In this document: positions 54,647 through 63,926 of the stretch, piece by piece | Layout of the letters: every line of letters starts with the position of its first letter | Numbering within the stretch: position 1 is the stretch's first letter | Assembly: GCA_019751875.1 (NCBI GenBank) | Contig: JAIEMV010000001.1 | Span: 213,991 to 277,990, forward strand | From: Hyphomicrobium sp. | GTDB taxonomy: Bacteria; Pseudomonadota; Alphaproteobacteria; Rhizobiales; Hyphomicrobiaceae | Reading direction: 5' to 3' | DNA length: 64,000 nt | Notes under the pieces: generated by a model | What the model was told of the DNA's origin: nothing | The model's input: the letters and a program-made list of their open reading frames with translations, nothing else | The model's database searches: none | Made by a program: the position numbers and the translations under genes

Positions 54647-56092
54647 TCATTTCGTCTCTTCCGGGGCGCGGCGATAGACGTCGTCAGTCCGGATAATGTC
54701 GTCTTCGCCGAGGTAAGTGCCGATCTGGACCTCGATCAATTCGAGAGGAACCTTGCCGGGGTTCTCAAGGCGGTGCCACTGTGTGGCGATGATGTAGACG
54801 CTCTCGTTTTCGCGCACGAGCTGTTCGGTTTCTCCGATCACGACCTTGGCCGTGCCTTGCACGACGATCCAGTGCTCTGATCGGTGGTGGTGCATCTGCA
54901 GGGACAGCTTACCGCCGGGCTTGACGTGCAAGAGCTTGACCTGGAAGCGCGGACCGATGTTGAGCGTTTCGAAGTACCCCCACGGACGGTAGTTGCGAAG
55001 GTGCTGTTCCTGTTCTTTGCGATTGGTGCGCTTCAGGGTGGCGACGATTTTTCCGACGTCCTGCGCGCGGGATTTATCGGCGACGAGAAGTGCGTCGGGC
55101 GTGTCGACGATGATGAGATCCTTAACGCCAATGGTCGCGACGAGCCCGCGTTCTGAATGCACGTAGCAGCCCGACGTGTCTTCGAGCACGCTGTCGCCTT
55201 GCGCGTGGTTGCCGTGGGCGTCTTTTGGCGCGATCTCCCATAGGGACGACCAGGAGCCGACGTCATTCCAGCCGACATCGATCGGGAGCATCGCGGCGGC
55301 TTTGGTCTTTTCCATGACCGCGTAATCGACGGAGATGTTCGGGCTAGCGGCAAAGGAGTCGCGGTCGAGGCGCAAGAAGCCGAGGTCATCGGTGGCGAGT
55401 GCAAGTGAAGCACGAGCGGCTTTCAAAACCTGAGGATCGAGCGCTGCGATCTCGTCAAGGAACGTGTGAGCGTTGAGAACGAAGATGCCGCTGTTCCAGA
55501 AGTAGTCGCCTTCGGCGAGGTAATTCGCGGCGGTCTTTGCGTCCGGCTTCTCGCAAAACTTGTCGACCATGAAGGCTTGGCCCTTAACGACACCTATGCC
55601 ATCGCCCCGCTTGATGTAGCCGTAGCCGGTGTGGGGACTGTCGGGCGTGATGCCGAACAGAACGAGTTTTCCCGTGGCTGCTACTTCGGCGGCATTTCGG
55701 ACAGCTTCTACGAAACGGGCTTCGTTCTTGACCGCGTGATCGGATGGCATCACGACGAGAACAGCGTTGGGCTGTTCGCGAACAGCCGCGAGCGCTGCGA
55801 CTGTGATGGCTGCCGCGGTGTTGCGCGCGACGGGCTCCAGGATGATGGCTTTCGCCGACTGGCCGGCGCGATCAAGCTCTTCCTTCACCAGGAAACGATG
55901 GTCGTTGTTGCACAGGATGATGGGTGGAGCGAACCCGGCATCGGGTGTGAGGCGGCGCAATGTGGCGCCGAGCAACGTCGTGCTGCCACCGTTGAAGAAG
56001 TTAATGAACTGTTTTGGAAACATCGAACGCGACAAGGGCCAGAGGCGCGTTCCGGATCCACCCGAGAGGATGACGGGAATAATGGGGAGCAT
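54647..56092 (-). CDS. Mannose-1-phosphate guanylyltransferase / mannose-6-phosphate isomerase
   Basis: This bifunctional enzyme makes GDP-mannose from fructose-6-phosphate via mannose-1-phosphate. The 481-residue protein has the nucleotidyltransferase motif ILSGGSGTRLWPLSRSMFPKQF, VMPSDH and FCEKPD, and a C-terminal cupin phosphomannose isomerase domain (RPWGYFETLNIG, LQMHHHRSEHWIVVQGTAKV). GDP-mannose feeds LPS and exopolysaccharide synthesis; the window's GT4 enzyme is a possible consumer. Confidence 0.96.
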   Translation of the reverse strand: MLPIIPVILSGGSGTRLWPLSRSMFPKQFINFFNGGSTTLLGATLRRLTPDAGFAPPIILCNNDHRFLVKEELDRAGQSAKAIILEPVARNTAAAITVAALAAVREQPNAVLVVMPSDHAVKNEARFVEAVRNAAEVAATGKLVLFGITPDSPHTGYGYIKRGDGIGVVKGQAFMVDKFCEKPDAKTAANYLAEGDYFWNSGIFVLNAHTFLDEIAALDPQVLKAARASLALATDDLGFLRLDRDSFAASPNISVDYAVMEKTKAAAMLPIDVGWNDVGSWSSLWEIAPKDAHGNHAQGDSVLEDTSGCYVHSERGLVATIGVKDLIIVDTPDALLVADKSRAQDVGKIVATLKRTNRKEQEQHLRNYRPWGYFETLNIGPRFQVKLLHVKPGGKLSLQMHHHRSEHWIVVQGTAKVVIGETEQLVRENESVYIIATQWHRLENPGKVPLELIEVQIGTYLGEDDIIRTDDVYRRAPEETK

Positions 56093-56199
56093 GTAAATAC
56101 CTCGTTAGCGGCCGCGAGGCTGGAAACTCTGTTTACGCGCGCTCGCCGTCCCAGGCGCGAACAGGTTGGCCTTTGTCCCACTAAACAGTGAAAATGCGA

Positions 56200-56244
56200 A
56201 GCGGCGGTGGCCGCTAGTCGTTAAGACAATCACCCACCGCCGCT
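56200..56244. repeat. Inverted repeat in the gap upstream of the mannose gene
   Basis: AGCGGCGGTGG (56200-56210) and CCACCGCCGCT (56234-56244) are perfect 11-base complements with a 23-base spacer. They lie 108 bases from the mannose gene start and 89 bases after the end of the SDR gene. It could be a terminator of the SDR gene or a protein site; there is no T-run. Confidence 0.4.
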
Positions 56245-56332
56245 ACGGCATCCGGATACGCGGTACAAAAAACCGGCTGCTTCGACCATATGAACGTCAA
56301 ATCGTTTCAAAGCTGCAAACGAGATGCGAAAA

Positions 56333-57253
56333 TCAGAGCTGCGGCGACGATTTATCTTCGTCGGAGCGTAGAGCTGGCCGTCCGGTATCGAGAAGCCAGT
56401 TCACGATGGGAACAGAAACGGCATGGGGCAGAATTCGCAGAAAGGGCACCGCCACGGTCGGCACGAAGCCTGGTGCGATCACACGCCGGCCAAGACGGTA
56501 ACTGCGTACGGACAGAGCGGCGACACGCTCGGGCGTCGCTGCTGCAAGAAGGTGACGATAGAGCGAGCCTTCGGCGTCCATGCGCGCATGGAATCGCGTC
56601 TCCACAGGTCCCGGTAGAACAACGGCAATGCGGACGCCCCGGCCGGCTGCCTCCGATGCGATGGCTTCGGTGAGGGAGAGTGCAAAGGCCTTGCTGGCAT
56701 AATAAGCCGCTTGGTGAGGTCCCGGAATAAGTGCGCCCAATGATGATATGGTGAGAATTCCACCGCGTCCGCGCGCAATCATGGCTGGAAGCACGGCGCG
56801 TGTGAGGCGAGCCACTGCGGCCACGTTCGTTGCGATGAGCGCTTCGAGTCTCGCGGTCGGCGCAGCCGAAAATGGGCCGGAATGTCCGATCGCGGCGTTG
56901 TTGACAAGCACATCGCAGTAGAGGCGTCGTTCTGCAAGCCAGGAACTTAATGCGTCGATCGCTTCTGGGCTGCTTATGTCGAGACTCAGTTGTTCAACAC
57001 GCACATTGGGATGCCGCTGACCAATTTCTAAGACAGCGGCTTCAAGACGACTAGGCGTCCGTGCAATCAGGACGATGGCTTGCGAATGGCGTGCAAATTG
57101 ATGAGCAAGTGCCAACCCGATGCCGCTCGAGCCACCTGTTACGACCACGGCGGGGGTGAGATCGCGCGTCGCTTCGACCGCGTCGAAGCGGGGCTCGGCC
57201 CACCGACCGATCCAGCGTGTCGCGAGAGATTCAAGACCGTCCATCATCGGCAT
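56333..57253 (-). CDS. SDR family NAD(P)-dependent oxidoreductase
   Basis: The 306-residue protein is a classical short-chain dehydrogenase: TGGSSGIGLALAHQF, NNAAIGH, the catalytic SSLGAL serine, YYASKAFALSL (YxxxK) and LPGPVETRF. A roughly 30-residue N-terminal extension precedes the cofactor motif, and a hydrophobic C-terminal stretch (VPTVAVPFLRILPHAV) may associate with the membrane. The substrate is unknown. ATG 57253 is used; alternatives lie 6-9 bases inward. Confidence 0.88.
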   Translation of the reverse strand: MPMMDGLESLATRWIGRWAEPRFDAVEATRDLTPAVVVTGGSSGIGLALAHQFARHSQAIVLIARTPSRLEAAVLEIGQRHPNVRVEQLSLDISSPEAIDALSSWLAERRLYCDVLVNNAAIGHSGPFSAAPTARLEALIATNVAAVARLTRAVLPAMIARGRGGILTISSLGALIPGPHQAAYYASKAFALSLTEAIASEAAGRGVRIAVVLPGPVETRFHARMDAEGSLYRHLLAAATPERVAALSVRSYRLGRRVIAPGFVPTVAVPFLRILPHAVSVPIVNWLLDTGRPALRSDEDKSSPQL

Positions 57254-57310
57254 CTAATGTGCCGATGAGGGCTGTGGGATACAACCCTGTCTTTGGGCCT
57301 CGTTTCGTGA

Positions 57311-57691
57311 TCATAAGTAACGGACGCTCGTGACATCGCGGCGGGCGCGGTTGCGCGGGCGGCGTTCCCAAGATAAGGGACGCACGTGTTCAAAGTCGGT
57401 TTGGGTAACCTGCCACAGATCGTATTGCATCTGGAGCGCCAGCCAGTAGTGGGCCCCTTGGCCGAGTGCGCGGCCCAGCCGCTGCGCAATATCTGGCGTG
57501 ATCGAGATGCGTTCTGCGAGCAAGCGATCGAGAACCGCTCGCGGAAGTCCAAGGTGCGCTGCGAGCTCCCCCGGTGTCATGGACAAATAGGGGAGCATAT
57601 CCACCCGTAGAATTTCGCCCGGATGGAGAGGGGCTGCGTCGGTGCTGCTCAAGGATCTGTACATTGGCCCATGCTGTTCGGTTGCGGACAT
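57311..57691 (-). CDS. HigA-like XRE-family DNA-binding protein, solitary
   Basis: From ATG 57691 (MSATEQHGPMYRSL; alternative 57664) the protein has 126 residues. The segment LHPGEILRVDMLPYLSMTPGELAAHLGLPRAVLDRLL is the start of a HigA-type helix-turn-helix, with AQRLGRALGQGAHYWLALQMQYDL after it. HigA acts as antitoxin to the RNase HigB, which normally lies directly upstream; no such gene is here, since hemY is upstream. It may be an orphan antitoxin or an independent regulator. The basic C-terminal tail (RRPRNRARRD) is unusual. Confidence 0.8.
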   Translation of the reverse strand: MSATEQHGPMYRSLSSTDAAPLHPGEILRVDMLPYLSMTPGELAAHLGLPRAVLDRLLAERISITPDIAQRLGRALGQGAHYWLALQMQYDLWQVTQTDFEHVRPLSWERRPRNRARRDVTSVRYL

Positions 57692-57813
57692 TTGCGGCAC
57701 GCACGATGCGCGACGTGGTCCGTTGTGAACAGCACAGAGATTCACCTGTTATTTCGACGGCTTTTAGGCTGACGATTTGTTCAGAAACGCGACTGCTGAG
57801 CGCCGCAATTTCG

Positions 57814-59316
57814 TCACGACGGCGGCGTGGGGGTGGAGGTCTTGACCTCAGTCGTGATGTCCTCGATGGCATTGTCCGGATTGTCTTCGGGCGCTGTGCG
57901 GGCCGCTGAGGGCAACGGTCCGCCTCCGTTCGTGCTGCCAGACCTGGTGGCTTCAATCAGCTTCGCGTCGTCGAGATCCACGGCCAGAAGATCGGCGATT
58001 TCGGCGGCAAGCGTTTCAGCGTCGCCATCGGGTCCCTTCATGGGCGGGCGCCACTCCACCGCGTCGAGCGTTCCTTTCGGCGAAACGGGCGACCACGCAT
58101 CGAGTATGATGCCGTCGGCTGTCCATACGGGATCGCGTTCGGCAGTGGCGGCGCGGGTAATCCACTCACGGACGCGGCCTGCATCGTTCTTGTCGGCAAG
58201 CTCGACGCGCGCCATGAGACGTGCGACCCGGCGAGTGAGTTTGTTTTTCAGAAATGGCTGCAATGCGTGGCGGGCGACACCGAACTCGCGTGCTTCAATG
58301 GCAGCCGTCGCCCACGCAACACCGCTTTCGACATCGTGCGGCTTGAGGAGCGCCAGCTGCTTAATGCGGTCGAGGCGATCGCGTGGGCTGTCGCCAATGC
58401 GGGCGTAGGCGTACGCGGTCGCCAGATCAGGATGCGGAGACTTGGACCAGGTGCGCTGAATGATCTTCGCGGCTTTGGCCGTCTGGCCACGTGCTGCAAG
58501 GATACGTCCCGCCACGGCGGCGGCGGGGATGAGATCGGGGGCGAGCGTATGGGCTTCACTGGCGAACGCGAGGGCTTTGTCGGGATCTGCGTCTTCGATC
58601 TTTTGGGCCTGCGCTGCGAGCATCAAGGCGCGGCGGCGATCGGCAACGTGACGGTCCAGATGTCCATGGCGCTTGGCGAGTGACGTCGTCTCGGCGGCGC
58701 CGGCCCAGTCGCCAACTTTCAGCTGCATTTCAAATTGCGCTTCCAGCGGCCAGCCAAGTCGTGGGTTCAGCCGAGCCGCGCGTTCGGAGAACTGCATGGC
58801 GGCTTCGGCTTCGCCTTCGCGACGGGCTTCGAGGTACAGGCCGCGAAGTCCGAGTTGTTCGGTATCGGGCGAGGCGAGCATGGCTTCGAAGATCCGCCGG
58901 GCCGTGGCGCGGTCGCCGGTCAACTGGGCGGCCTGCGCCCGCAGCAGATGAGTGAGAGGTTCGTTCGGGATCGCCTTACGGGCCTGGATCGCGGCGCGGC
59001 TGGCGGACGCGCGATCGCCCGCGCCAATTGCGATCATGCCGCTCGACAGCGCATCGAGACCGCGCTGCTGGCGGCGACGGGTCAGTTGTCGGCTGATCAT
59101 GGCGGGGCTCGACCAGATCTGGCGCAGGAGCGACCATGAAGCGATCGCTGCGCCTACGAGGAGTGTGAGAATGACGATGGCGCGGAACACGCTCGTCTCG
59201 ATCTCGTAGCCTTCCCAGGTGACGAGCAGATTGCCGGGGCGGTCTGCGAGCCAAGCGAGGCCGGAGGCAAGAAGAAGGACCACCACGAAAAATAAAACAA
59301 GCCGCACCATACCCAC
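57814..59316 (-). CDS. hemY: HemY-like membrane protein with TPR repeats
   Basis: This is the heme-operon HemY (not the oxidase of that name), a membrane protein with tetratricopeptide repeats whose biochemical role is unclear. The 500-residue product has two N-terminal membrane helices (LVLFFVVVLLLASGLAWLA and VFRAIVILTLLVGAAIAS), then helical repeats. The last ~100 residues are Pro/Thr-rich. It is the last gene of hemC-hemD-mitofilin-hemY, seven bases after the mitofilin stop. Confidence 0.9.
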   Translation of the reverse strand: MGMVRLVLFFVVVLLLASGLAWLADRPGNLLVTWEGYEIETSVFRAIVILTLLVGAAIASWSLLRQIWSSPAMISRQLTRRRQQRGLDALSSGMIAIGAGDRASASRAAIQARKAIPNEPLTHLLRAQAAQLTGDRATARRIFEAMLASPDTEQLGLRGLYLEARREGEAEAAMQFSERAARLNPRLGWPLEAQFEMQLKVGDWAGAAETTSLAKRHGHLDRHVADRRRALMLAAQAQKIEDADPDKALAFASEAHTLAPDLIPAAAVAGRILAARGQTAKAAKIIQRTWSKSPHPDLATAYAYARIGDSPRDRLDRIKQLALLKPHDVESGVAWATAAIEAREFGVARHALQPFLKNKLTRRVARLMARVELADKNDAGRVREWITRAATAERDPVWTADGIILDAWSPVSPKGTLDAVEWRPPMKGPDGDAETLAAEIADLLAVDLDDAKLIEATRSGSTNGGGPLPSAARTAPEDNPDNAIEDITTEVKTSTPTPPS

Positions 59317-59322
59317 TCGCTC

Positions 59323-60939
59323 CTACTCGTTGGGGGCTGCGGGCGATGCCGCGGCCGGCGCCGTGAGCGCAGCTTTCAGTTCATTTTCCACGGTGGCGAT
59401 GGCGTCGTCGACGCTGTTGCGGGCCGCGACTTCTTTTTGCCACTGCCCGAGTTTGCTGGCGGACTCCGGCGGCAGGTTCTTGATCTCGGCGAGGACCTCT
59501 GGAAGGCGGTTTTCGTTCAATGCTTTTTCGATTCTGGCGATGGTGGCTTCGAGGCCATTGTCATCTTCGGGAGCGTCGATTCTGCGGATGCGAACGACGG
59601 ACTTTGCGCTGGTGAGCAGGCGATCCCAGACGGAGGCTTGGGGGTCAACCGATCCGGCGTCGAGTGCCGCGAGGAGGGCAGGGCGAGCGCGCTCCTTCAG
59701 GTCTGTCAGAGATGGCACGCCGGTGGTTTTGAACTGCTCGAGCGGGCTAAGGTCGAGGCGTCCGTCGGACGAGGCGTTGACCGCGTCGAGTTCCTTTGCG
59801 AAGTCCTTGCCGCTTTCGATGGCACGCTTGAGGTTGCCGAGTTCAAGGGCGGTCACGATGCGCTCAGTGTTCGATTGGCGCTCCTGTTCCTTCTGGAGGA
59901 CGCCTTCGACGCTGCCTTCGATCTTCGAGATGAGGCCGGTGACGGGAGTGATGGCGGCCGCCACCTCATCCTTCTTGGCGAAGGTCGTGTCTTGCTGCTC
60001 GATGGTGGACCGCAAATCGCCGATGCTGCTGGCGACGCGGCCGGTCTCTTCCTGGGCCGCCTGCACCGACTTATCCAGCCGCTCTTGATCGGCCTTCAAC
60101 TTTTCGACGGATTGAGTGAGACGCGCGAGATCCGCTTTTGCACTGTCTTCGCGGGCGGCGAGGCGCTGGTCGATCTCGACGGCGAGTCTGTCGCGAATAG
60201 CATTGGCTTCCGCTGATACGCGCGCTTCGGATTCGGCAATGCGGGACGTGACGGCGGCGATATCCGAGATGCGGTTTCCGCCCGTATCGGAGGCGGCGGC
60301 GGCAGACAATGTCTTCAGCTGATCTTCGAGGGCGGCGATCCGTGCGTCGACGGCTGCAAGTCCTTGGGCACCTCCCATGGATGTGGCGAGGCTCTCGGCC
60401 TTTTCAGCAAGTTTTGTCTGGTCGCCGCGCAAGGCTTCAAGGTCGGTTGCGAGCTGATCGACTTTGCCGAGGCGGGTTTCGGCCGAATGCAGGAGATCAT
60501 AAGCGTCGGACTTGGGAGCGGCTTCAAGTGCCGCGATGCGCTTGTCGAGGTCGGTCGCGACCTGGTCCAAGCGGGCGGCGGGCGTGGGGGTGCCGGTCAA
60601 CTCTGCGATGCGATCACCACCGAAGAGGACGAGCGCGCCGCCTGCAACACCGGCGGCCAGATGGGTCACGAGGCGGGTGAAGGCGGAGGGGGAGCGCGCG
60701 GCAGGTGCGGTGGCAGTGGCTGGCTTTTGCGGTTCGGTTTTTTTTGAATCGCTCGGTTTCGACGCGGGGGCAGCAGGACCAGGTGCGGCATTCGCCGTGC
60801 CGGTGTTTTTCGCACTTTCCTTGCCGGCATCCGGCTTGAGTTCCGTTGCCTTCAGATCGAGTGTCGCGTGCGGACGCTTGGGGTCTGTCGGGGGCTGATC
60901 TTTCTTGTCGTTCGGTTTGTCGTTCGATTTTTCGGTCAT
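59323..60939 (-). CDS. Mitofilin/Mic60-like inner-membrane protein
   Basis: Alphaproteobacterial Mic60 homologues shape intracytoplasmic membranes and are ancestors of the mitochondrial crista protein. From ATG 60939 (MTEKSNDKPNDKKDQ) the protein has 538 residues: a long Lys/Pro/Ala-rich cytoplasmic stretch, one membrane helix (about residues 95-115, beginning LVTHLAAGVAGGALV), a large coiled coil (about 130-350) and a C-terminal mitofilin-signature helical part. It lies within the heme operon, the usual location in this class. Confidence 0.9.
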   Translation of the reverse strand: MTEKSNDKPNDKKDQPPTDPKRPHATLDLKATELKPDAGKESAKNTGTANAAPGPAAPASKPSDSKKTEPQKPATATAPAARSPSAFTRLVTHLAAGVAGGALVLFGGDRIAELTGTPTPAARLDQVATDLDKRIAALEAAPKSDAYDLLHSAETRLGKVDQLATDLEALRGDQTKLAEKAESLATSMGGAQGLAAVDARIAALEDQLKTLSAAAASDTGGNRISDIAAVTSRIAESEARVSAEANAIRDRLAVEIDQRLAAREDSAKADLARLTQSVEKLKADQERLDKSVQAAQEETGRVASSIGDLRSTIEQQDTTFAKKDEVAAAITPVTGLISKIEGSVEGVLQKEQERQSNTERIVTALELGNLKRAIESGKDFAKELDAVNASSDGRLDLSPLEQFKTTGVPSLTDLKERARPALLAALDAGSVDPQASVWDRLLTSAKSVVRIRRIDAPEDDNGLEATIARIEKALNENRLPEVLAEIKNLPPESASKLGQWQKEVAARNSVDDAIATVENELKAALTAPAAASPAAPNE

Positions 60940-61033
60940 AGGATCAGCCTCGGGGCGGCAGGAGCGCGGACGGTGCTTCAGAAGGTTATGGCTCACGTGC
61001 CGCAAAGCCGGAAAATACTTGGATTGTCCGGAG

Positions 61034-61771
61034 TTAGCGACTATCGGCCGAACTTGACGATAAGCGGGCGACGAGGGCAAGCATTTCTTCCTCGTTGGGC
61101 TTAACGGCGATTTCGATGCGTGACGGGTTGAGGGACCCGAGAGCATCGGCAACGCCGGTGGACAAGCAGAGATGCACGAGGCTTTGCGCTTTTTCGCCGA
61201 GGCGGGCAGCATCGACGAGGGCGCACCACGCGGTGGCGGTGCGGGGGGACATCAACAGTACTGCGTCGAGATCGCCCGCGCGCAAGGATGCAGAAACGGC
61301 TGAAGGCAGCGCTTTGGTGGGACGGCTGCTGTAGACCACCGCGCGGCGGACCGTGAAGCCTGCGGGCGCCAGAGCCTGTTCGAGATCGAAGGCGATGGCT
61401 TCGCCGCTGATGTGGAGAAGGGCGCCAGCGCTGGGGTCTAGATCGTTTGCGATTCTTGTGGCCAGGTCCGCGCCGCCGGCATTGCCCTCGAGCGCGACCC
61501 GGAAGCCCGCATCGCCGGCGGCGGCGGCGGTGCTTTTGCCAACGGCGAGAACGGGCAGCGCGGTGAGTTCGTCAGTCTGCGGGTGGGCTGCCAACGCATG
61601 GACCGCATTGCGGCTCGTGATGACCAGCGCCTGCACGCCCGACACATCCAAGGGCGGGGTTTGTGTCACGATTTCGAGAAGCGGCGCGATCGTGACGCGG
61701 TGGCCCATCGCTTCGAGCTTGCGCGTTGTCCTCGGCGCTTCCGTCTCCGGTCTCGTGACGAGGATGTGCAT
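61034..61771 (-). CDS. hemD: Uroporphyrinogen-III synthase
   Basis: HemD closes and inverts the last ring of hydroxymethylbilane to form uroporphyrinogen III. The 245-residue protein has the two-lobed fold with the N-terminal HILVTRPETEAPRTTRKLEAMG and VITSRNAVHALA segments, typical but weakly conserved as in this family. It is four bases after hemC, and the C-terminal GDLDAVLLMSPRTATAW segment fits the family. The downstream mitofilin gene is 94 bases away. Confidence 0.93.
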   Translation of the reverse strand: MHILVTRPETEAPRTTRKLEAMGHRVTIAPLLEIVTQTPPLDVSGVQALVITSRNAVHALAAHPQTDELTALPVLAVGKSTAAAAGDAGFRVALEGNAGGADLATRIANDLDPSAGALLHISGEAIAFDLEQALAPAGFTVRRAVVYSSRPTKALPSAVSASLRAGDLDAVLLMSPRTATAWCALVDAARLGEKAQSLVHLCLSTGVADALGSLNPSRIEIAVKPNEEEMLALVARLSSSSADSR

Positions 61772-61775
61772 CGCG

Positions 61776-62699
61776 CTAGCCCTGCAGGACCTCCCTGCCG
61801 CCGCGGCTCAGGATGTCGTCGGCGACGGTGACGCCGAGATCAGCTGCGGCGCTGGCCGAACCTGTCTTCGTGCTGACGACTTGCAGGCGACCGTCGGGTG
61901 AGAGCGTTTCGCCTTTGAACGTGAGCGTGCCGCCTTTGAGCCGCGCCAAGCCGGCAATGGGTGTGCGGCAGGAGCCTTCAAGCGTGGCGAGAAACGCACG
62001 CTCGGCGGTGACGCACAGCGCGGTCGTTTCGTCGTTCATCGGCGCGATGAGAGCGGCTGTGTCCTCGTCGTCGGTGCGGATCTCGATGCCGATGGCGCCT
62101 TGCGCAACGGCGGGCAACATACTCTCGACCGGCACGGCTGCGGTGATGTGATCGGCAAGTCCGAGACGGCGCAGACCGGCGCAGGCGAGGAACGTCGCTT
62201 CGGCGACTTCATCGCGCAGCTTGGTCAGACGGGTCTGCACGTTGCCGCGGAACCCGACGATCTGAAGATCGGGGCGAATGCGCTTGATCTGCGCCTGCCG
62301 ACGGAGTGATGAGGTGCCGACGACGGCACCTTCAGGAAGACTGTCGAAGCTCTTGTGTTTTAGGCTGATGAAGGCATCGCGCACATCTTCTCGCGGCAGC
62401 GTGGCGCCAATTGTCAGTCCGTCGGGGAGTGCCGTCTGCATGTCCTTCATGGAGTGGACGGCCAAGTCGATGCGCCTTTCGAAAAGGGCGTCTTCGATTT
62501 CTTTGGTGAACAGACCTTTGCCCCCGACTTCCGCGAGCGGGCGGTCGAGGATCATGTCGCCGGTCGTCTTGATGACGACGATCTCGAATGCGGTCTCGGG
62601 TAGGCCATGGGCAGCCATGAGGCGGGCGCGGACTTCATGGGCCTGGGCGAGCGCGAGGGCGGAACCGCGCGTTCCAATGCGGACGTGGCGCTCTTGCAA
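61776..62699 (-). CDS. hemC: Hydroxymethylbilane synthase (porphobilinogen deaminase)
   Basis: HemC polymerises four porphobilinogen units into hydroxymethylbilane for heme and other tetrapyrroles. The 307-residue protein starts MQERHVRIGTRGSALALAQA and contains KDMQTALPDGL, VVGTSSLRRQAQ, GFRGNVQTRL and the cofactor-binding Cys C244 in EGSCRTPIAGL. First gene of hemC-hemD-mitofilin-hemY and divergent from tsaD with a 123-base gap. Confidence 0.97.
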   Translation of the reverse strand: MQERHVRIGTRGSALALAQAHEVRARLMAAHGLPETAFEIVVIKTTGDMILDRPLAEVGGKGLFTKEIEDALFERRIDLAVHSMKDMQTALPDGLTIGATLPREDVRDAFISLKHKSFDSLPEGAVVGTSSLRRQAQIKRIRPDLQIVGFRGNVQTRLTKLRDEVAEATFLACAGLRRLGLADHITAAVPVESMLPAVAQGAIGIEIRTDDEDTAALIAPMNDETTALCVTAERAFLATLEGSCRTPIAGLARLKGGTLTFKGETLSPDGRLQVVSTKTGSASAAADLGVTVADDILSRGGREVLQG

Positions 62700-62822
62700 G
62701 GATGTTTCTCCAGGTGGTAGGCGAGGCAGGTCGTCTCAAGGACGGCTTGGCCGCCTTTCTAGACCTGCCTTCGCTTCATTTGCAAACCCGCCGAAGGGCT
62801 TGGATCAAGGATCCGCAAATCC

Positions 62823-63926
62823 GTGTCGCCCAACACTCCGCCTCCGGGATTGCCGCTGACCGTGCTCGGCATCGAAACGAGCTGCGACGAGACAGCAGCG
62901 GCAGTGGTCCAACGGGCTGCGGACGGGACCGGCACGCTGCTCTCAAACGTGGTCCGCTCGCAATGGGATGAGCACCGCAAGTATGGCGGGGTCGTGCCGG
63001 AAATCGCCGCCAGGGCGCATGTCTCCTGTCTCGACCGTTTGATTGAAGAAGCCCTGCAAATTAGCGGAAAATCGTTGTCCGACATGTCCGCCATAGCCGC
63101 AACGGCAGGGCCGGGACTCGTCGGCGGTCTGGTTGTCGGCATGGTGACCGGCAAGGCGCTTGCGCTTGCCGCGGGGCAGCCGTTTCTCGCCATCAACCAT
63201 CTCGAGGCCCATGCTCTCACCGTCGGGCTGACGGAGGGGCTGCGTCCGCCGTATCTGCTGCTGCTGGCGTCTGGTGGGCATACGCAACTTCTTTTGGTGC
63301 GCGGAGTCGGGCTCTACGAGCGGTTGGGCACCACCATCGACGACGCGCTCGGCGAGGCGTTCGACAAGACAGCCAAGCTTTTGGGACTGGAGCAGCCCGG
63401 CGGACCGGCGGTGGAGCGGCTGGCGGCGGGCGGTGATCCCCGTCGGTTCGCTTTTCCTCGGCCTTTGGCGGGGCGAGCGGAGGCACATTTCTCGTTCGCA
63501 GGTTTGAAAACCGCCGTGCGGCGCAAGGCGATGGATCTGGTCCCATTAAAGGACGGTGACGTGGCCGATCTGTGCGCCTCGTTTCAAGCGGCTGCCATGG
63601 ATGCGGTCGCCGATCGCGTGGCGCGCGCCATGACGATCGCCGAGGAGCGGCTCGGGCCGGACGCGCCGCGACGGCTCGTTGTGGCGGGCGGGGTGGCCGC
63701 CAACAAGACGCTGCGCGCACGGCTCGATGCGCTGGTGGCTTCCCGCGGATACTCGCACCACATCCCTCCCGCGCAGCTGTGCACCGACAATGCCGCAATG
63801 ATCGCCTGGGCGGGAGCTGAGCGGCTTGCGCTCGGCGGCATCGACGACCTCTCCGCGCCGGCGCGTCCCCGATGGCCGCTCGACGGTCACGCGCCGGCGG
63901 CGATCGGCGCGGGTGTAAAGGCTTGA
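62823..63926 (+). CDS. tsaD: tRNA N6-adenosine threonylcarbamoyltransferase
   Basis: TsaD transfers the threonylcarbamoyl group to A37 of ANN-reading tRNAs. From GTG 62823 the 367-residue protein has [16 protein letters not shown], the metal-binding [10 protein letters not shown] (HxxxH), [12 protein letters not shown], the [13 protein letters not shown] motif and [13 protein letters not shown]. The window ends with a purine-rich GAAGGGGGAGAC, likely the ribosome site of the next gene outside the window. Divergent from hemC. Confidence 0.96.
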   Translation: MSPNTPPPGLPLTVLGIETSCDETAAAVVQRAADGTGTLLSNVVRSQWDEHRKYGGVVPEIAARAHVSCLDRLIEEALQISGKSLSDMSAIAATAGPGLVGGLVVGMVTGKALALAAGQPFLAINHLEAHALTVGLTEGLRPPYLLLLASGGHTQLLLVRGVGLYERLGTTIDDALGEAFDKTAKLLGLEQPGGPAVERLAAGGDPRRFAFPRPLAGRAEAHFSFAGLKTAVRRKAMDLVPLKDGDVADLCASFQAAAMDAVADRVARAMTIAEERLGPDAPRRLVVAGGVAANKTLRARLDALVASRGYSHHIPPAQLCTDNAAMIAWAGAERLALGGIDDLSAPARPRWPLDGHAPAAIGAGVKA

